From Acidobacteriota bacterium (lineage in GTDB: Bacteria > Acidobacteriota > Terriglobia > Acidiferrales > UBA7541): DNA of 64,000 bases. The position numbers and the translations under genes are program-made. This document shows, in pieces, positions 41,331-51,476 of the stretch (its first letter is position 1; each line of letters opens with the position of its first letter). The notes under the pieces are model-generated. The model was not told where the DNA came from and made no database searches. It was given only the letters and a program-made list of their open reading frames with translations. The stretch covers positions 1 to 64,000 of the forward strand of contig QHYK01000045.1 in NCBI GenBank assembly GCA_003224085.1, given 5' to 3'.

Positions 41331-42770
41331 TCACTTTTTGCCTTCCAGCATGCGCCGCAGAACCTTACTTCGCTCCCGAGCCTGCCAGACCTGGTCGGGA
41401 TTCTTGTTCTCGTCGAGGTCGAGGAACTTTTGGTAAGCCTCCAGCGCTGGTTTCGGCTGGTTCAAATTATCGTAACAGAGTGCGCGGATGAACCAACTCC
41501 CTGCTCCGGGAGTTTCGAGTTTATCAATCCGGTCGAGGAGTGCGAGGGCTGCGGGATAGTTCTTGGAAAGATAGTATGCGGCACTGAGATCCTTCCAATA
41601 ATCCACTTTGCTGGCGTCCAGTTGGATCGCGGTTTTGAGTTCTTTTTCGGCGTTGGTAAAATCGCGCACTTGCAAATATGTGCGCCCTAGGCCGCCGTGA
41701 AGCTGCGCCTCGTTCGGGGCAAGCGCCAGGGCCTGATGCAGAGTTGCGATGGCGTCGGTCCATTTCTTTTGCGCAATTTGGATGTCGGCCCGGAGCTTTA
41801 AAGACTCAAGTGGCGGGATGAGGCCTTGTGGAATGTACGTGACTGGCGGGACGAAGTCGAGCTCGGTCAAAGCGAGGTCGTATTCCCGCTGCTCCATTAA
41901 CAGATGAATAAGGCGGATGCGGGCATTAGGATCATTCGGTGTTCCAGCCAGGTAGTTAAAATACGCGTCGATCGCTTCCCGTTTGTTTTGCGCTTCGAGA
42001 CTTTCGGCAAGGCTTTTCAACGCCGAAGAGGAAGCATGCGGATCATGCTTTGCCGCGCGACGAAAATACCCCTCTGCCTCTTGCGGCCTACTTTCCCGCA
42101 TTAGGGCGAATCCCAGTTGCATGTTGGCGTCATAGTTGTCAGGGTCAAGGCGCAAAAGCTCTCGAAATGACTGCTCAGCCCCTGCTTCGTCCCCAGAACG
42201 CTGTTGGGCGATCGCCAGAGCTCGCAGCGGCTCCCTTTGTCCAGGCATCAACTCCACGGCTTGGCGCAAAGGGGCGACCGCGCGAGCAAATTGAGGTTCC
42301 GCACCGGGGGGATCGGACTGAAGCAATAAAAGCCCGAGGTTAAGGTAGGCCTCGCCCATTTTCGGATCGAGGGCAGCGGCGCGCTCGTATTCCGCCTGGG
42401 CTTCCTTGGTTTTCTTGAGGGCCGTGTAAACGTAGGCAAGCTGAAAATGGCCGTAGGCAAAGTCGGGTTGCTCCGCGAGAACTTTCTGGAGAGGAGCGAT
42501 CGCGGCTTCAAATTGCTGTTGATCAATGTCGCGCTGCGCTTGGTCGAGCAGGTCGTTGAGGGGGTTGGCCAGCTTTTCTGTTTTGGTTCGGCCAGCAGGT
42601 TTCGCTTTCGAGGAGGACTGCGCCTGACAGGAAAGCGGCTGATCTCGAAGGACTCCTGTTTTATTTGCAGGGCGACGCGCGAAGGAATGCGGCGATGCCA
42701 CAAACAGAAATACAGCTACGCCGCAGAAAAGTCCGCGCGCTGAATTTCTAGCGAATGGCAAGAGCGTCAT
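41331..42770 (-). CDS. Secreted tetratricopeptide-repeat protein
   Basis: A 479-residue protein: signal segment (about 1-30), a short linker, then about ten TPR units from residue 70 to 475 (AYVYTALKKTKEAQAEYERA, LGLLLLQSD, LGRTYLQVRDFTNAEKELKT). TPRs form a superhelix for protein contact. Its start overlaps the uvrA stop by 4 bases, which ties it to uvrA in transcription although an exported TPR protein has no known part in DNA repair. Two small exported proteins follow. Confidence 0.85.
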   Translation of the reverse strand: MTLLPFARNSARGLFCGVAVFLFVASPHSFARRPANKTGVLRDQPLSCQAQSSSKAKPAGRTKTEKLANPLNDLLDQAQRDIDQQQFEAAIAPLQKVLAEQPDFAYGHFQLAYVYTALKKTKEAQAEYERAAALDPKMGEAYLNLGLLLLQSDPPGAEPQFARAVAPLRQAVELMPGQREPLRALAIAQQRSGDEAGAEQSFRELLRLDPDNYDANMQLGFALMRESRPQEAEGYFRRAAKHDPHASSSALKSLAESLEAQNKREAIDAYFNYLAGTPNDPNARIRLIHLLMEQREYDLALTELDFVPPVTYIPQGLIPPLESLKLRADIQIAQKKWTDAIATLHQALALAPNEAQLHGGLGRTYLQVRDFTNAEKELKTAIQLDASKVDYWKDLSAAYYLSKNYPAALALLDRIDKLETPGAGSWFIRALCYDNLNQPKPALEAYQKFLDLDENKNPDQVWQARERSKVLRRMLEGKK

Positions 42771-45748
42771 GGTTCAGCTGAAGCTGTCTTATTTCCGTTC
42801 GTGATGGAAGCCGGGCCGCCATTGGTCTTGGATGCGCCATTTGGCGCGCGCTTTGCGTGCCCGCTGCCATTCAAGACGCGCGAGAGAAACCGTCCTGTGT
42901 GCGACTGCGTGTTGCGCGCGACTTGCTCCGGGGTTCCCGTGGCAATGATTTTGCCGCCCTGGTCGCCGCCCTCCGGTCCCAGGTCAATAAGCCAGTCCGC
43001 AGATTTGATTACATCGAGGTTGTGCTCGATAACGAGGAGCGACGCACCGCCTTCGAGCAATTTGCGGAAAGCGCTGAGCAGCTTGGCGATGTCGTCGAAG
43101 TGCAATCCTGTCGTGGGCTCGTCGAGAATGTAGAGGACGCCCGAGTTGTCCGTTTGCGTGAGATGCGCAGCGAGTTTCAGACGCTGCGCCTCGCCCCCGG
43201 AAAGTGTGGTGGCGGACTGCCCCAGACGCAGATAGCCGAGGCCGATTTCGTTGAGGATGCGCAGCTTAGATACAACTTTGGGAACGCTGACGAAAAATGC
43301 CAGCGTCTCGCGCACGGTCAATTGCAAAACTTCGTGAATATTCTTGCCATGGTAACGCACTTCCAGCACACCGCTCTTGAAGCGTGTGCCCCGGCATTCT
43401 TCGCAAACCAACTCGACGTCCGCAAGAAACTGCATTTCTACGGTGACCGTTCCGTCGCCCTGGCATGTTTCGCACCGGCCGCCCGGCACGTTAAAGGAAA
43501 AATGTCCAGCCGTGTAGCCGCGCCGCTTGGCGTCGGGCGTGTCCGCAAACACTTCGCGGATGGCGTCGAAGGCCTTCAAATACGTAGCGGGATTCGAACG
43601 CGGCGTGCGTCCGATGGGCGACTGGTCCACAATCACCACTTCGCGAATGTTGGAATCGCCCTCGATCCGGTCGCAGAATTCCTTGACGCTGCCGCCTACG
43701 TGCTTGGCCGACAGCGCTTTGTACAAAACGTCGTGCACCAGCGTGGATTTGCCGGAACCACTCACACCGGTGACCACAGTAAGCATGCCAAGGGGAAGCA
43801 TCACGTCGAGATTTTGTAGGTTGTGCAGGCATGCGCCGAAGAGACGCAGAAATTTTCCGGCGGGCTTGTGCCGCTTGTTGGGAACGGGAATGCGCAATTC
43901 CCCGTTGAGGTAGCGCCCGGTGAGCGACTTGGGCTCTTCGAGAATTGCGGAGTAAGACCCCGCAAAAAGCAGCTTCCCGCCAAGTTCGCCGGCGCCGGGG
44001 CCCAGGTCAATAATGCGATCCGCGGCCTCGATCGTGTCGGGGTCGTGCTCCACGACGAGAACCGTGTTTCCCAGATCGCGCAACGATTTCAAGATGTCGA
44101 TGAGGCGCTGCGTGTCGCGCGGATGCAAGCCGATGGAAGGCTCATCCAGCACGTAGAGGGCGCCGACAAGGTGAGAGCCAAGTGAAGTAGCTAGCTGGAT
44201 GCGCTGGGACTCTCCGCCGGACAGCGTGGAAGTCAGGCGGTCGAGGGTGAGATAGTCCAGGCCGACTTCATCCAAGAACTGGAGTCGCGTGCGAATTTCT
44301 TCTAAGATTTTGTCGGCTATTTTCAGCTGCGCTTCGGAAAGCTGCAGATTCGCAAAGAACGCCCGCGCTTCTTTAACCGTGAACTTGCATACTTCGGTGA
44401 TGGATTTCCCCGCGAGGCGCACGGCGCGCGCTTCGGCGCGCAGGCGCGTCCCGCCACATTCGGGGCAAGTGGCGTAACCGCGATAACGGCTCAGGAAAAC
44501 GCGGATGTGCAGCTTATATTTCTTGCGCTCCAGCCACTGAAAGAATCCCTTCACGCCTTCGTAGTCGTTTTCCGAATCGCCTTCGAGCACCAGGCGCCGC
44601 TGCTCGGCGGTGAGTTGCCGCCAGGGAACGTTGGTGGGGATGCCGCGGTCGCGCGCCCACGACTTCAAAACCTGAAAAAGTCCGCGATAGCGCGGCTTGG
44701 TCCACGGCTCGATGGCTCCTTCTTCAATGGATTTGCCGGGATCCGGAACGACGAGGTTCAAGTCGAAATCAATCGTGTTACCGAAGCCCTGGCAGCGCGG
44801 GCAAGCACCGTAAGGATTGTTGAAGGAGAAAAGCCGCGGCTCCGGTTCCTGATATAGACTGCCATCGTTTTTGCATTCGAATCGTTCATTGAAGGTCAGA
44901 CGCTGCGCCGCATTCCCCGCGCCATCGGCGACAAACTCGAGAATCGCTTCGCCCTGTCCTTCGCGGTAACAGATTTCGATCGAGTCCACGAGCCGCGAGC
45001 GCGATTCCGGATTCACTGCCAGGCGGTCTACAAGCACATAAACTGGTTTGGAGAAATCCACATCCAGCAACGTTTCCGGCGAAGAAAACTCATGCACACG
45101 CCCGGCCTGGTACAGGCGGTTGAAGCCGCGCTTTTGCAATTCGAGCAAAGCGAGCCGCAGCGCCTCCGCGGCAGGAGCAGCCGCGGTCTTTTTGCTTGCC
45201 CGTTTCGAGGCGGCCGGTGCCGCAGACGCCGCGACTCGAAATTGGTAAAGAACGTAGAACTTCCGTCCTGCCGGGAGTGACAAAACGCGCGTCGCGATTT
45301 CGTCGGGATTGTCCTTGCGAACTTCCACGCCGCATTTGATGCAGAACGTCTGCCCGCACCGTGCGAAAAGCAAGCGGAGGTAATCGTAGATTTCCGTAGA
45401 TGTCGCCACGGTCGAGCGCGGATTGCGCGTGGAATTTTTCTGTCGAATGGCCACGGCCGGAGCGATCCCGGAGATTTCATCCACATCCGGTTTTTCCATG
45501 CGCTCAAGGAATTGCCGCGCGTAGGCCGAAAGCGATTCGACGTAGCGGCGCTGCCCTTCGGCATAAATCGTGTCGAAAGCAAGCGAGGATTTGCCGGAGC
45601 CGCTTACACCGGTGACAACGGTGATGGCGTTGTGAGGAATGTCTACCGTGACATTTTTGAGGTTATGGACGCGCGCGCCCTGGACACGCAGGGTGTCCTG
45701 TTCCGGCTTCGATATGTCCGCCGACGCGGTGATTTGTTTGGTTGCCAA
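42767..45748 (-). CDS. uvrA: Excinuclease ABC subunit A
   Basis: UvrA is the damage-recognition ATPase of nucleotide excision repair. The 993-residue protein has two ABC ATPase halves: Walker A GVSGSGKSSLAFDT (about 47-60) and GVSGSGKSTLVHDV (about 665-678), signature LSGGESQRIQLA and LSGGEAQRLKLA, and zinc-finger cysteines (FCIKCGVEV; ACPRCQGF; CETCQGDG; CEECRGTRF). It is somewhat longer than the E. coli protein, with an Ala/Lys-rich insert near 180 (AASKRASKKTAAAPAAEALR) and an extra C-terminal tail. First gene of the four-gene operon. Confidence 0.97.
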   Translation of the reverse strand: MATKQITASADISKPEQDTLRVQGARVHNLKNVTVDIPHNAITVVTGVSGSGKSSLAFDTIYAEGQRRYVESLSAYARQFLERMEKPDVDEISGIAPAVAIRQKNSTRNPRSTVATSTEIYDYLRLLFARCGQTFCIKCGVEVRKDNPDEIATRVLSLPAGRKFYVLYQFRVAASAAPAASKRASKKTAAAPAAEALRLALLELQKRGFNRLYQAGRVHEFSSPETLLDVDFSKPVYVLVDRLAVNPESRSRLVDSIEICYREGQGEAILEFVADGAGNAAQRLTFNERFECKNDGSLYQEPEPRLFSFNNPYGACPRCQGFGNTIDFDLNLVVPDPGKSIEEGAIEPWTKPRYRGLFQVLKSWARDRGIPTNVPWRQLTAEQRRLVLEGDSENDYEGVKGFFQWLERKKYKLHIRVFLSRYRGYATCPECGGTRLRAEARAVRLAGKSITEVCKFTVKEARAFFANLQLSEAQLKIADKILEEIRTRLQFLDEVGLDYLTLDRLTSTLSGGESQRIQLATSLGSHLVGALYVLDEPSIGLHPRDTQRLIDILKSLRDLGNTVLVVEHDPDTIEAADRIIDLGPGAGELGGKLLFAGSYSAILEEPKSLTGRYLNGELRIPVPNKRHKPAGKFLRLFGACLHNLQNLDVMLPLGMLTVVTGVSGSGKSTLVHDVLYKALSAKHVGGSVKEFCDRIEGDSNIREVVIVDQSPIGRTPRSNPATYLKAFDAIREVFADTPDAKRRGYTAGHFSFNVPGGRCETCQGDGTVTVEMQFLADVELVCEECRGTRFKSGVLEVRYHGKNIHEVLQLTVRETLAFFVSVPKVVSKLRILNEIGLGYLRLGQSATTLSGGEAQRLKLAAHLTQTDNSGVLYILDEPTTGLHFDDIAKLLSAFRKLLEGGASLLVIEHNLDVIKSADWLIDLGPEGGDQGGKIIATGTPEQVARNTQSHTGRFLSRVLNGSGHAKRAPNGASKTNGGPASITNGNKTASAEP

Positions 45749-45869
45749 GGCGAAGCCCAGACAGCAGGTCTAAGAGCTACTGCCCAAACTTCAAATTATA
45801 AATCGCCTGTCAAACACGCGCAAACGGCGGCTTCGTGCGTAAGCGAGACAAATGTCTTTTGCCGCACGA

Positions 45870-46844
45870 CTACGGCTCCTGGTTGAGAACGATTTCCCCG
45901 ATTCCGCCGCTAACCTTCAAATGAATCGTTGTCGGCGATTTTCCGTAAGCTTCGTTCTTATAGGAGCCATCTTCCTCTTTAAACCCATAGGTGCGGATGG
46001 AACCGATGCCGCCCGACGCCTGCGCGATGACGCCGATTTTTTTCGGCAGCCGGATATTTGCCTGACCCACGCCGCCTTCGATGTCCGCGGTCAGATCCGC
46101 CTTGCGCTCACCGGTCAGATCCACGTCCACCTGGCCGGCACCGAGGTGGAGATCCAGGCGCGTCAGGGGAACATCCCGAAAATCCAGATTTCCCTGCCCC
46201 GCCCCCATCTCCACCCGCAGTTCCAAAGGAAGAGACTTGTTGAAACGCAAATTCCATTCGTTTCTCGAATTGCCAAAATGCACCGTGTGCGACTCCTGGG
46301 AGATGGTGATTTGGCCTACGCCGTCACTGACGTGGTAGTCCACGCGGGGCTCCTCGTAGTTCCCGCTAAATCTAAAATCGGCGTCCACCGAGTGCGCCGA
46401 ATCAGAACTAATATTCAATTGCCCCGCCCCCATTTCCAATGTAGCTCGCGCTGACTTTGCCCCCTGAAGATCCACGGTCTGGGAAGTGTGACTTTCCTGT
46501 GAGGTGAAGCCGCGCCCGCGAGCATAGCCATGGCCGTGCCAGATCAGCAAGACTAGAACGACCACAAACGCCAAAACTCCAACCGTGGACCCGACAGAAA
46601 TCCCGGGAGGCGCGTTGGGATTGCGGCGTTTCTGGAAATTGTCGTAGACCATGCCCAGCCCGACAAAAATCAGAATGAGCGGCCAATAATCGAGCAGAAC
46701 GCTCCAGGGGTCAAAGGCCGGACGCCAATTGCGCACCAGAAAAAGCGCGCCAACGGTGATTAGAATGATCGGTAAGACGACAGACACTCGCCGCGGATTA
46801 CCGTCCTCGGGCATGGGCCACCTCCACCACTGGGTACTACGCAC
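45870..46844 (-). CDS. LiaF-like membrane protein with beta-helical toastrack domain
   Basis: A 324-residue protein: N-terminal hydrophobic segments (about 22-40, 48-66, 86-104) of the LiaF/DUF5668 type, then an extracytoplasmic beta-rich region (about 120-324) of repeated strands (LEMGAGQLNI, VEMGAGQGNLDF, LHLGAGQVDVDL, IEGGVGQANIRL, ASGGIGSIRT, VSGGIGEIVL). LiaF-like proteins inhibit envelope-stress two-component systems in Firmicutes; no such system is adjacent. The start could be Met at residue 11 (46814). Confidence 0.78.
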   Translation of the reverse strand: MRSTQWWRWPMPEDGNPRRVSVVLPIILITVGALFLVRNWRPAFDPWSVLLDYWPLILIFVGLGMVYDNFQKRRNPNAPPGISVGSTVGVLAFVVVLVLLIWHGHGYARGRGFTSQESHTSQTVDLQGAKSARATLEMGAGQLNISSDSAHSVDADFRFSGNYEEPRVDYHVSDGVGQITISQESHTVHFGNSRNEWNLRFNKSLPLELRVEMGAGQGNLDFRDVPLTRLDLHLGAGQVDVDLTGERKADLTADIEGGVGQANIRLPKKIGVIAQASGGIGSIRTYGFKEEDGSYKNEAYGKSPTTIHLKVSGGIGEIVLNQEP

Positions 46845-47025
46845 TCAGATGAAGAATAGTTCAGCCCGTAAGGATACCGCATGCCAACCGGCCTTGGTAA
46901 ACCGTAACCCGGTGAACAGCGCGACCTCTGAAATTCGTACTTGCAATATGGGCGCTTCCCGCTTTACGCAAAAATCCGCGCTTGTGGGGTGTGATAAAGT
47001 TCTGTCGAAGGGGTGAAGGCTTAGC

Positions 47026-48228
47026 GTGAGTACGTATAGGAGAGTCTTCTGGATTGTGCTCGATAGCGTCGGAATCGGAGAACTGCCTGACGCCGGCGAC
47101 TATGGCGACGTAGGAAGAAGCACGCTGGGCCACATCGCGGAATCGCGGCCCCTGCAAATCCCGAACCTCATACGGCTCGGACTGGCCAACATCGCCCCGC
47201 TGAAATTCCTCGGTCCCGCGGCAGGTCCTCTAGGAGCATATGGAAAGGGAGCAACGCGTTCTCCTGGAAAGGACACAACCACCGGACATTGGGAGATGGC
47301 CGGAGTATGGCTCGAACAAGCCTTCCCTGTTTACAAGAACGGATTTCCGCGCGAGCTGATTGAGGAATTCGAGAAACATATTGGCAGAAAGACGATTGGC
47401 AACAAGCCCGCTTCGGGAACAGAAGTCATCAAAGAGCTGGGCGAAGAACATGTCCGAAGCGGCAAGCCCATCGTGTATGCGTCGGGCGACAGCGTCTTTC
47501 AAATCGCCGCGCATGAAGAAGTGATTCCCATCACCGAGTTGTATCGCATGTGTGAAATTGCGCGGCGATTGCTGGACGGGCCGCACCGCGTCGGGCGTGT
47601 GATTGCGCGTCCCTTCCTAGGAACTCCCGGCAATTTCGTGCGCACCACACGGCGGCATGACTATGCCGTCGACCCGCCCAAGCCGATGCTCCTGGACGTG
47701 CTTGCCGAGCGCAAAGTGCCGGTCCTTGGCGTGGGGAAGATTCACGACATTTATAACGGCCGCGGCGTTGATGAATACCTCGCCACCCAAGGCAACGCTG
47801 ACGGCATGGAAAGGCTAACCGCTGCGGCGAAAGAGCGAAAAGACGGACTGATTTTCTGCAACCTTGTGGACTTCGATATGCTTTACGGCCACCGCAAGGA
47901 CGTCGAGGGGTTTGCTAAATCGCTCGAGGAATTCGACCACATGCTCGGAGAATTTCTGCCGCTGCTCAGTCTTTCCGACCTGCTGATGATCACCGCGGAC
48001 CACGGTTGCGATCCGGATCCGCGTTGGCCGACGACCGACCACTCGCGCGAATATGTCCCAATCCTCGCCTATTCGCCGGGAAATGGTGCTGGCGTGAATC
48101 TCGGCGTACGCGACACGCTGGCCGATATGGGGCAGACCGTCGCCGAAAATTTCGGCGGCGTCATTCCCCACGGCACCAGCTTCCTCTCGGAGTTGAGAAG
48201 TCAACGAACGAGCGAAGCTGCACGATAG
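47026..48228 (+). CDS. deoB: Phosphopentomutase
   Basis: DeoB converts (deoxy)ribose 1-phosphate to the 5-phosphate in nucleoside salvage. The 400-residue alkaline-phosphatase-fold enzyme has [20 protein letters not shown] (metal Asp), [21 protein letters not shown] (the phospho-threonine region), [20 protein letters not shown] (Asp-His metal site) and [11 protein letters not shown]. The GTG start at 47026 is supported by GAAGG about 14-18 bases before it. It is convergent with tauE, whose 3' end overlaps by 28 bases. Confidence 0.96.
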   Translation: MSTYRRVFWIVLDSVGIGELPDAGDYGDVGRSTLGHIAESRPLQIPNLIRLGLANIAPLKFLGPAAGPLGAYGKGATRSPGKDTTTGHWEMAGVWLEQAFPVYKNGFPRELIEEFEKHIGRKTIGNKPASGTEVIKELGEEHVRSGKPIVYASGDSVFQIAAHEEVIPITELYRMCEIARRLLDGPHRVGRVIARPFLGTPGNFVRTTRRHDYAVDPPKPMLLDVLAERKVPVLGVGKIHDIYNGRGVDEYLATQGNADGMERLTAAAKERKDGLIFCNLVDFDMLYGHRKDVEGFAKSLEEFDHMLGEFLPLLSLSDLLMITADHGCDPDPRWPTTDHSREYVPILAYSPGNGAGVNLGVRDTLADMGQTVAENFGGVIPHGTSFLSELRSQRTSEAAR

Positions 48229-49019
48229 GGATGCACGGTGGCGCGACTCGCGGTGTCGGCTGATTTTGCGAACCGTGCTTTCACACCTGAGGCCACCAGT
48301 TGGAGGCCCGCAAAAAGAGCAAGGACGGCAATAGCCGTCCGAAGTTTTTGCGCCGGAATGCGGCGCGCGAGCAGGCAGCCGAGCAGCACGCCGGGGAGTC
48401 CGCCGAGAAGCAGCGGAAAAAGTACGGCCATGCTGATGGAACCCACCGTCCAGTGAAAGATGCCGCCGATGACGGCGAGCACCAAACCAAACAGCAGGTC
48501 CGTACCGACGACCTGGGAAGGAGTCATCTCCGAGTAATTCAGCAGGAGCACTGTGCCCAACGCGCCGGCTCCGGCAGAAGAGAATCCCGATTCCACGCCG
48601 ATGGGGAAAGCGAGCCAAGGCAGCCAGTGGGAATTCCTGCGGATGAAGTCGGGCTTGCGCACGCGCGGCAGGAAGCTGACCGCCGAGGAGAAAGCCAGCA
48701 AAGCACCGAGAATGACGACCACGGTGGAGTGCTGGCCGCCCGTGGTCACGTAGCGGAGCGCCAAAGTTCCTGTCAGCAGGCCCGGAATGGCGCCGCGCAG
48801 CAGCAGCCAGAAATAGCGCGCATGAATCTGGCGGCTGAAAAGATAAAACGGCGCCGCAACCAGCCGCACTACACCGGCGAATAGAAAGGCAGTGCCGACG
48901 GCCTCGCCGGCTGAAAGTCCGGCGAAAAGAAGAAGGGCCGGCACGGTGAAGCTGCCACCGCCGATGCCGGTAAGGCCGACAGCGAGCGCGATGGCGAATC
49001 CAATGAATAGTTGCGTCAT
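48201..49019 (-). CDS. TauE/SafE-family membrane transporter
   Basis: With the start at 49019 (ATGA overlap with the cysH stop) the protein has 272 residues and about eight membrane segments; it begins [24 protein letters not shown], with the family G-rich first helix, and repeats the pattern in the second half ([21 protein letters not shown]). TauE/SafE proteins move sulfite, sulfoacetate or other sulfur anions, and one in a sulfate-assimilation operon suits export or uptake of a sulfur compound. The 3' end lies inside the 3' end of deoB. Confidence 0.88.
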   Translation of the reverse strand: MTQLFIGFAIALAVGLTGIGGGSFTVPALLLFAGLSAGEAVGTAFLFAGVVRLVAAPFYLFSRQIHARYFWLLLRGAIPGLLTGTLALRYVTTGGQHSTVVVILGALLAFSSAVSFLPRVRKPDFIRRNSHWLPWLAFPIGVESGFSSAGAGALGTVLLLNYSEMTPSQVVGTDLLFGLVLAVIGGIFHWTVGSISMAVLFPLLLGGLPGVLLGCLLARRIPAQKLRTAIAVLALFAGLQLVASGVKARFAKSADTASRATVHPYRAASLVR

Positions 49020-49714
49020 CCGGCACGCTCCGAAAAAGTGTGAATGCCGCACTCCAGTTTTCGCCCGCCCCAGCGGCCGGACCGCGCGTTGCCCGGATCG
49101 GAAGGAAGCGCGGTACAAGGTTCGCAGCCGATGCTGGGATAGCCGGCGTCATAAAGCGGCAGATAGGACAGGCGACGCGCTCCGGTACGTTCCCAGACTT
49201 GCGCCCAAGCCCAATCGGCGAGCGGGCTGACTTTCAGCAGTGCCTTGCCGCTCGGGAGGCGGTGCTCCTCGACCTTCTTGAGATTCGCGCGCGTCGGCGA
49301 TTGTTCGCGCCGCAAGCCGGTGAACCAAACGTCGAACGGCTCCAGGGCCTTCATCAGCGGAGCGACTTTGCGAAGCTGGCAACAAGCCGTCGGGTCCGTT
49401 TGATAGAGCAGCCCGCGTTCTGCCTCTTGTTCGGCGACGGTTTTTTCCGGAAGCACGTTCACCAGGTTTAATTTCCAATCGACGGCAAGACGATCGCGAA
49501 ATTCATACGTCTTCGCGAAGTGATAGCCGGTCTCGAGGAAGAGAACCGGAATCCGCGGAAGACGTTTGCGGAGCAAATCCAGCACAATAATGTCTTCCGC
49601 TTGGAAACTGCACGTGAGGCAGGCCCGCTCCGGCTGCGAACCGTCCAAGACCGCATCGACCAACTGCTCGACAGCCAAAGCTTCAAATTCTTGCTGATTA
49701 AGCGTCAGGCTCAT
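49016..49714 (-). CDS. cysH: Assimilatory APS reductase ([4Fe-4S] type)
   Basis: CysH reduces activated sulfate to sulfite. The 232-residue protein (start 49714, MSLTLNQQEF) has the PP-loop region CSFQAEDIIVLDLL, FLETGYHF, FTGLRREQSPTR and the C-terminal catalytic KLECGIH (Cys222). It also has the cysteine pairs Cys111-Cys112 and Cys197-x2-Cys200, which bind a [4Fe-4S] cluster and mark the forms that use APS directly, not PAPS. It starts 2 bases before cysN ends and overlaps tauE. This choice of substrate explains why a working APS kinase is not required here. Confidence 0.92.
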   Translation of the reverse strand: MSLTLNQQEFEALAVEQLVDAVLDGSQPERACLTCSFQAEDIIVLDLLRKRLPRIPVLFLETGYHFAKTYEFRDRLAVDWKLNLVNVLPEKTVAEQEAERGLLYQTDPTACCQLRKVAPLMKALEPFDVWFTGLRREQSPTRANLKKVEEHRLPSGKALLKVSPLADWAWAQVWERTGARRLSYLPLYDAGYPSIGCEPCTALPSDPGNARSGRWGGRKLECGIHTFSERAG

Positions 49715-49715
49715 T

Positions 49716-51476
49716 TCAAGATTCCCTTCTGGCTGGATCGGACTTGGGCGAAAGACGCAGCTTATCGGCGAAGGCCAACGCGTACTGTGTGACTCGTTTG
49801 TCGGTCCCGGCATTCGGCGTTCCGGTGCTTATGGCGTCCGACAGCCGGAAAATGGCCTCGCTAGGAAGTTCGGCCAGATCTTGTGGACCGAGCGAAGCAT
49901 TTGTGCAGAGAACAAGCAGGCCTGACCCATAAAGCGAACCAAGCAAGGTGCAAAGCATGGCGGGGGCCAGGCTCGACGCGTCAAGGATGACGACTTCAAA
50001 ACCGTTGCGAAAAAGCGCCTGTTCTAATGACTTTGCGAGAGGCCGACGATCCCCAAGCAGAAGGACTCCCGGTTTATGTCCGTGACGCCGCTGCCTCTGT
50101 TCCGCAGTGACTTCTCCAAGCTCGGTCACCAGCGAAGGAAAATGTCCTTCCTTTTGGTTAATGGCCGTCGCCACAATTGTTTCTCGGACCATGCCGGCTC
50201 CGACCGTGGCGTTAGAGACCGGATCAATCAGGATCAGACTGCCTGTGGCGCGGCTTGCGGCATAAGGATCCAGAAAAAGCGGCTGATTGGTTTCGACTTC
50301 CACTTCCGCAATGCCATTCATTTCCAGTTGTTTAGCCGGTTCGTGCTGAAGGGTGTTGACGTTGATGCGGTGGCGAATACGGCGAACGTGCGCCTTCACC
50401 AATCGCGTGGTCTGCTTCAAGAGCAACGTCTTTCCGACTCGCAGCGGGTCGGCGTGAAGCCAGACCACCGTCGCGGAAAAGCTTCGCGATACCGCGGGTT
50501 GATAAGAGGGAGAAACCAGCATGTCGCCGCGGCTGAGGTCAATTTCGTTTTCGAGTTGCACCGTGATGGATTGCGGAGCAAAAGCTTCCTCACAGTCGCC
50601 ATCGAAGTTCACAATAGCTTTGACTCTCGTTTCTTGCCCCGAGGGCAGCGCCACTAACGCATCTCCAGAGCGCAGAGTCCCGCTCGCCAATTGTCCGGCA
50701 AATCCTCGGAACCGGAGATCAGGGCGAATGACGTATTGAATCGGAAATCGCACCGCGTCCAGCGAGCGAGTCTGGCGGAAATCCACGGTTTCGAGGTGGC
50801 CCAAAAGAGTCGGCCCGGAATACCACGGCATGTTCCCGCTGGCGCGGCGAACTACGTTGTCGCCCGCCAGCGCGCTGATCGGAATGCACTGAACGGAAGG
50901 GATCCCCAATCGCGAGGCAAGCGCGAAAAAATCGCGGTGCAAACGCGCGAAAACTTCTTCGCGGTAATCCACGAGATCCATCTTGTTGATGGCCGCGACA
51001 GCGCAGCGAATGCCCAGAAGCGAAGCTATATAGGCATGGCGGTGAGTTTGTGTGAGCAGGCCTTTCGTCGCGTCCACGAGAATAATCGCCAAGTCCGCCG
51101 TAGACGCTCCGGTGGCCATGTTGCGCGTGTACTGTTCGTGGCCCGGCGTGTCGGCGATGATGAACTTGCGACGCGCCGTGCTGAAGTAGCGATACGCCAC
51201 GTCAATGGTAATTCCTTGCTCGCGTTCCGCGCGCAAGCCGTCGGTCAGCAACGAAAAGTCGAAAGAGCCACCCGAGCGATTAATCTTGCTCTTTTGAACC
51301 GAGGCCACGTGATCCTCGTAAACCGCCTTCGCGTCATGCAGCAAGCGCCCGATGAGCGTGGACTTGCCGTCGTCCACGCTACCCGCAGTGGTAAAGCGCA
51401 GCAGGTCCTTCTGCAGGTCTGCTTCGAGAAACGCCGCAAGGCTTTCCGAGCGTTCGGAGGCCTCAAAGGTCAGCAT
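49716..51476 (-). CDS. cysN: Sulfate adenylyltransferase subunit 1 with decayed APS-kinase-like C-terminus
   Basis: CysN is the GTPase that drives CysD to make APS from sulfate and ATP. From the start at 51476 (TGATG with the cysD stop) it has 586 residues: Walker A GSVDDGKST (32-40), EREQGITIDVAY, DTPGHEQYTRNM, NKMDLVDY and the two EF-Tu-like beta domains to about 455. The last 120 residues resemble the start of the CysC domain of CysNC fusions, but the P-loop reads GDRRPLAKS at about 475-483 (expected GLSGAGKST) and DGDNVR-like residues are replaced. It is shorter than a CysC (about 175-200). So the kinase part appears non-functional. Confidence 0.9.
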   Translation of the reverse strand: MLTFEASERSESLAAFLEADLQKDLLRFTTAGSVDDGKSTLIGRLLHDAKAVYEDHVASVQKSKINRSGGSFDFSLLTDGLRAEREQGITIDVAYRYFSTARRKFIIADTPGHEQYTRNMATGASTADLAIILVDATKGLLTQTHRHAYIASLLGIRCAVAAINKMDLVDYREEVFARLHRDFFALASRLGIPSVQCIPISALAGDNVVRRASGNMPWYSGPTLLGHLETVDFRQTRSLDAVRFPIQYVIRPDLRFRGFAGQLASGTLRSGDALVALPSGQETRVKAIVNFDGDCEEAFAPQSITVQLENEIDLSRGDMLVSPSYQPAVSRSFSATVVWLHADPLRVGKTLLLKQTTRLVKAHVRRIRHRINVNTLQHEPAKQLEMNGIAEVEVETNQPLFLDPYAASRATGSLILIDPVSNATVGAGMVRETIVATAINQKEGHFPSLVTELGEVTAEQRQRRHGHKPGVLLLGDRRPLAKSLEQALFRNGFEVVILDASSLAPAMLCTLLGSLYGSGLLVLCTNASLGPQDLAELPSEAIFRLSDAISTGTPNAGTDKRVTQYALAFADKLRLSPKSDPARRES

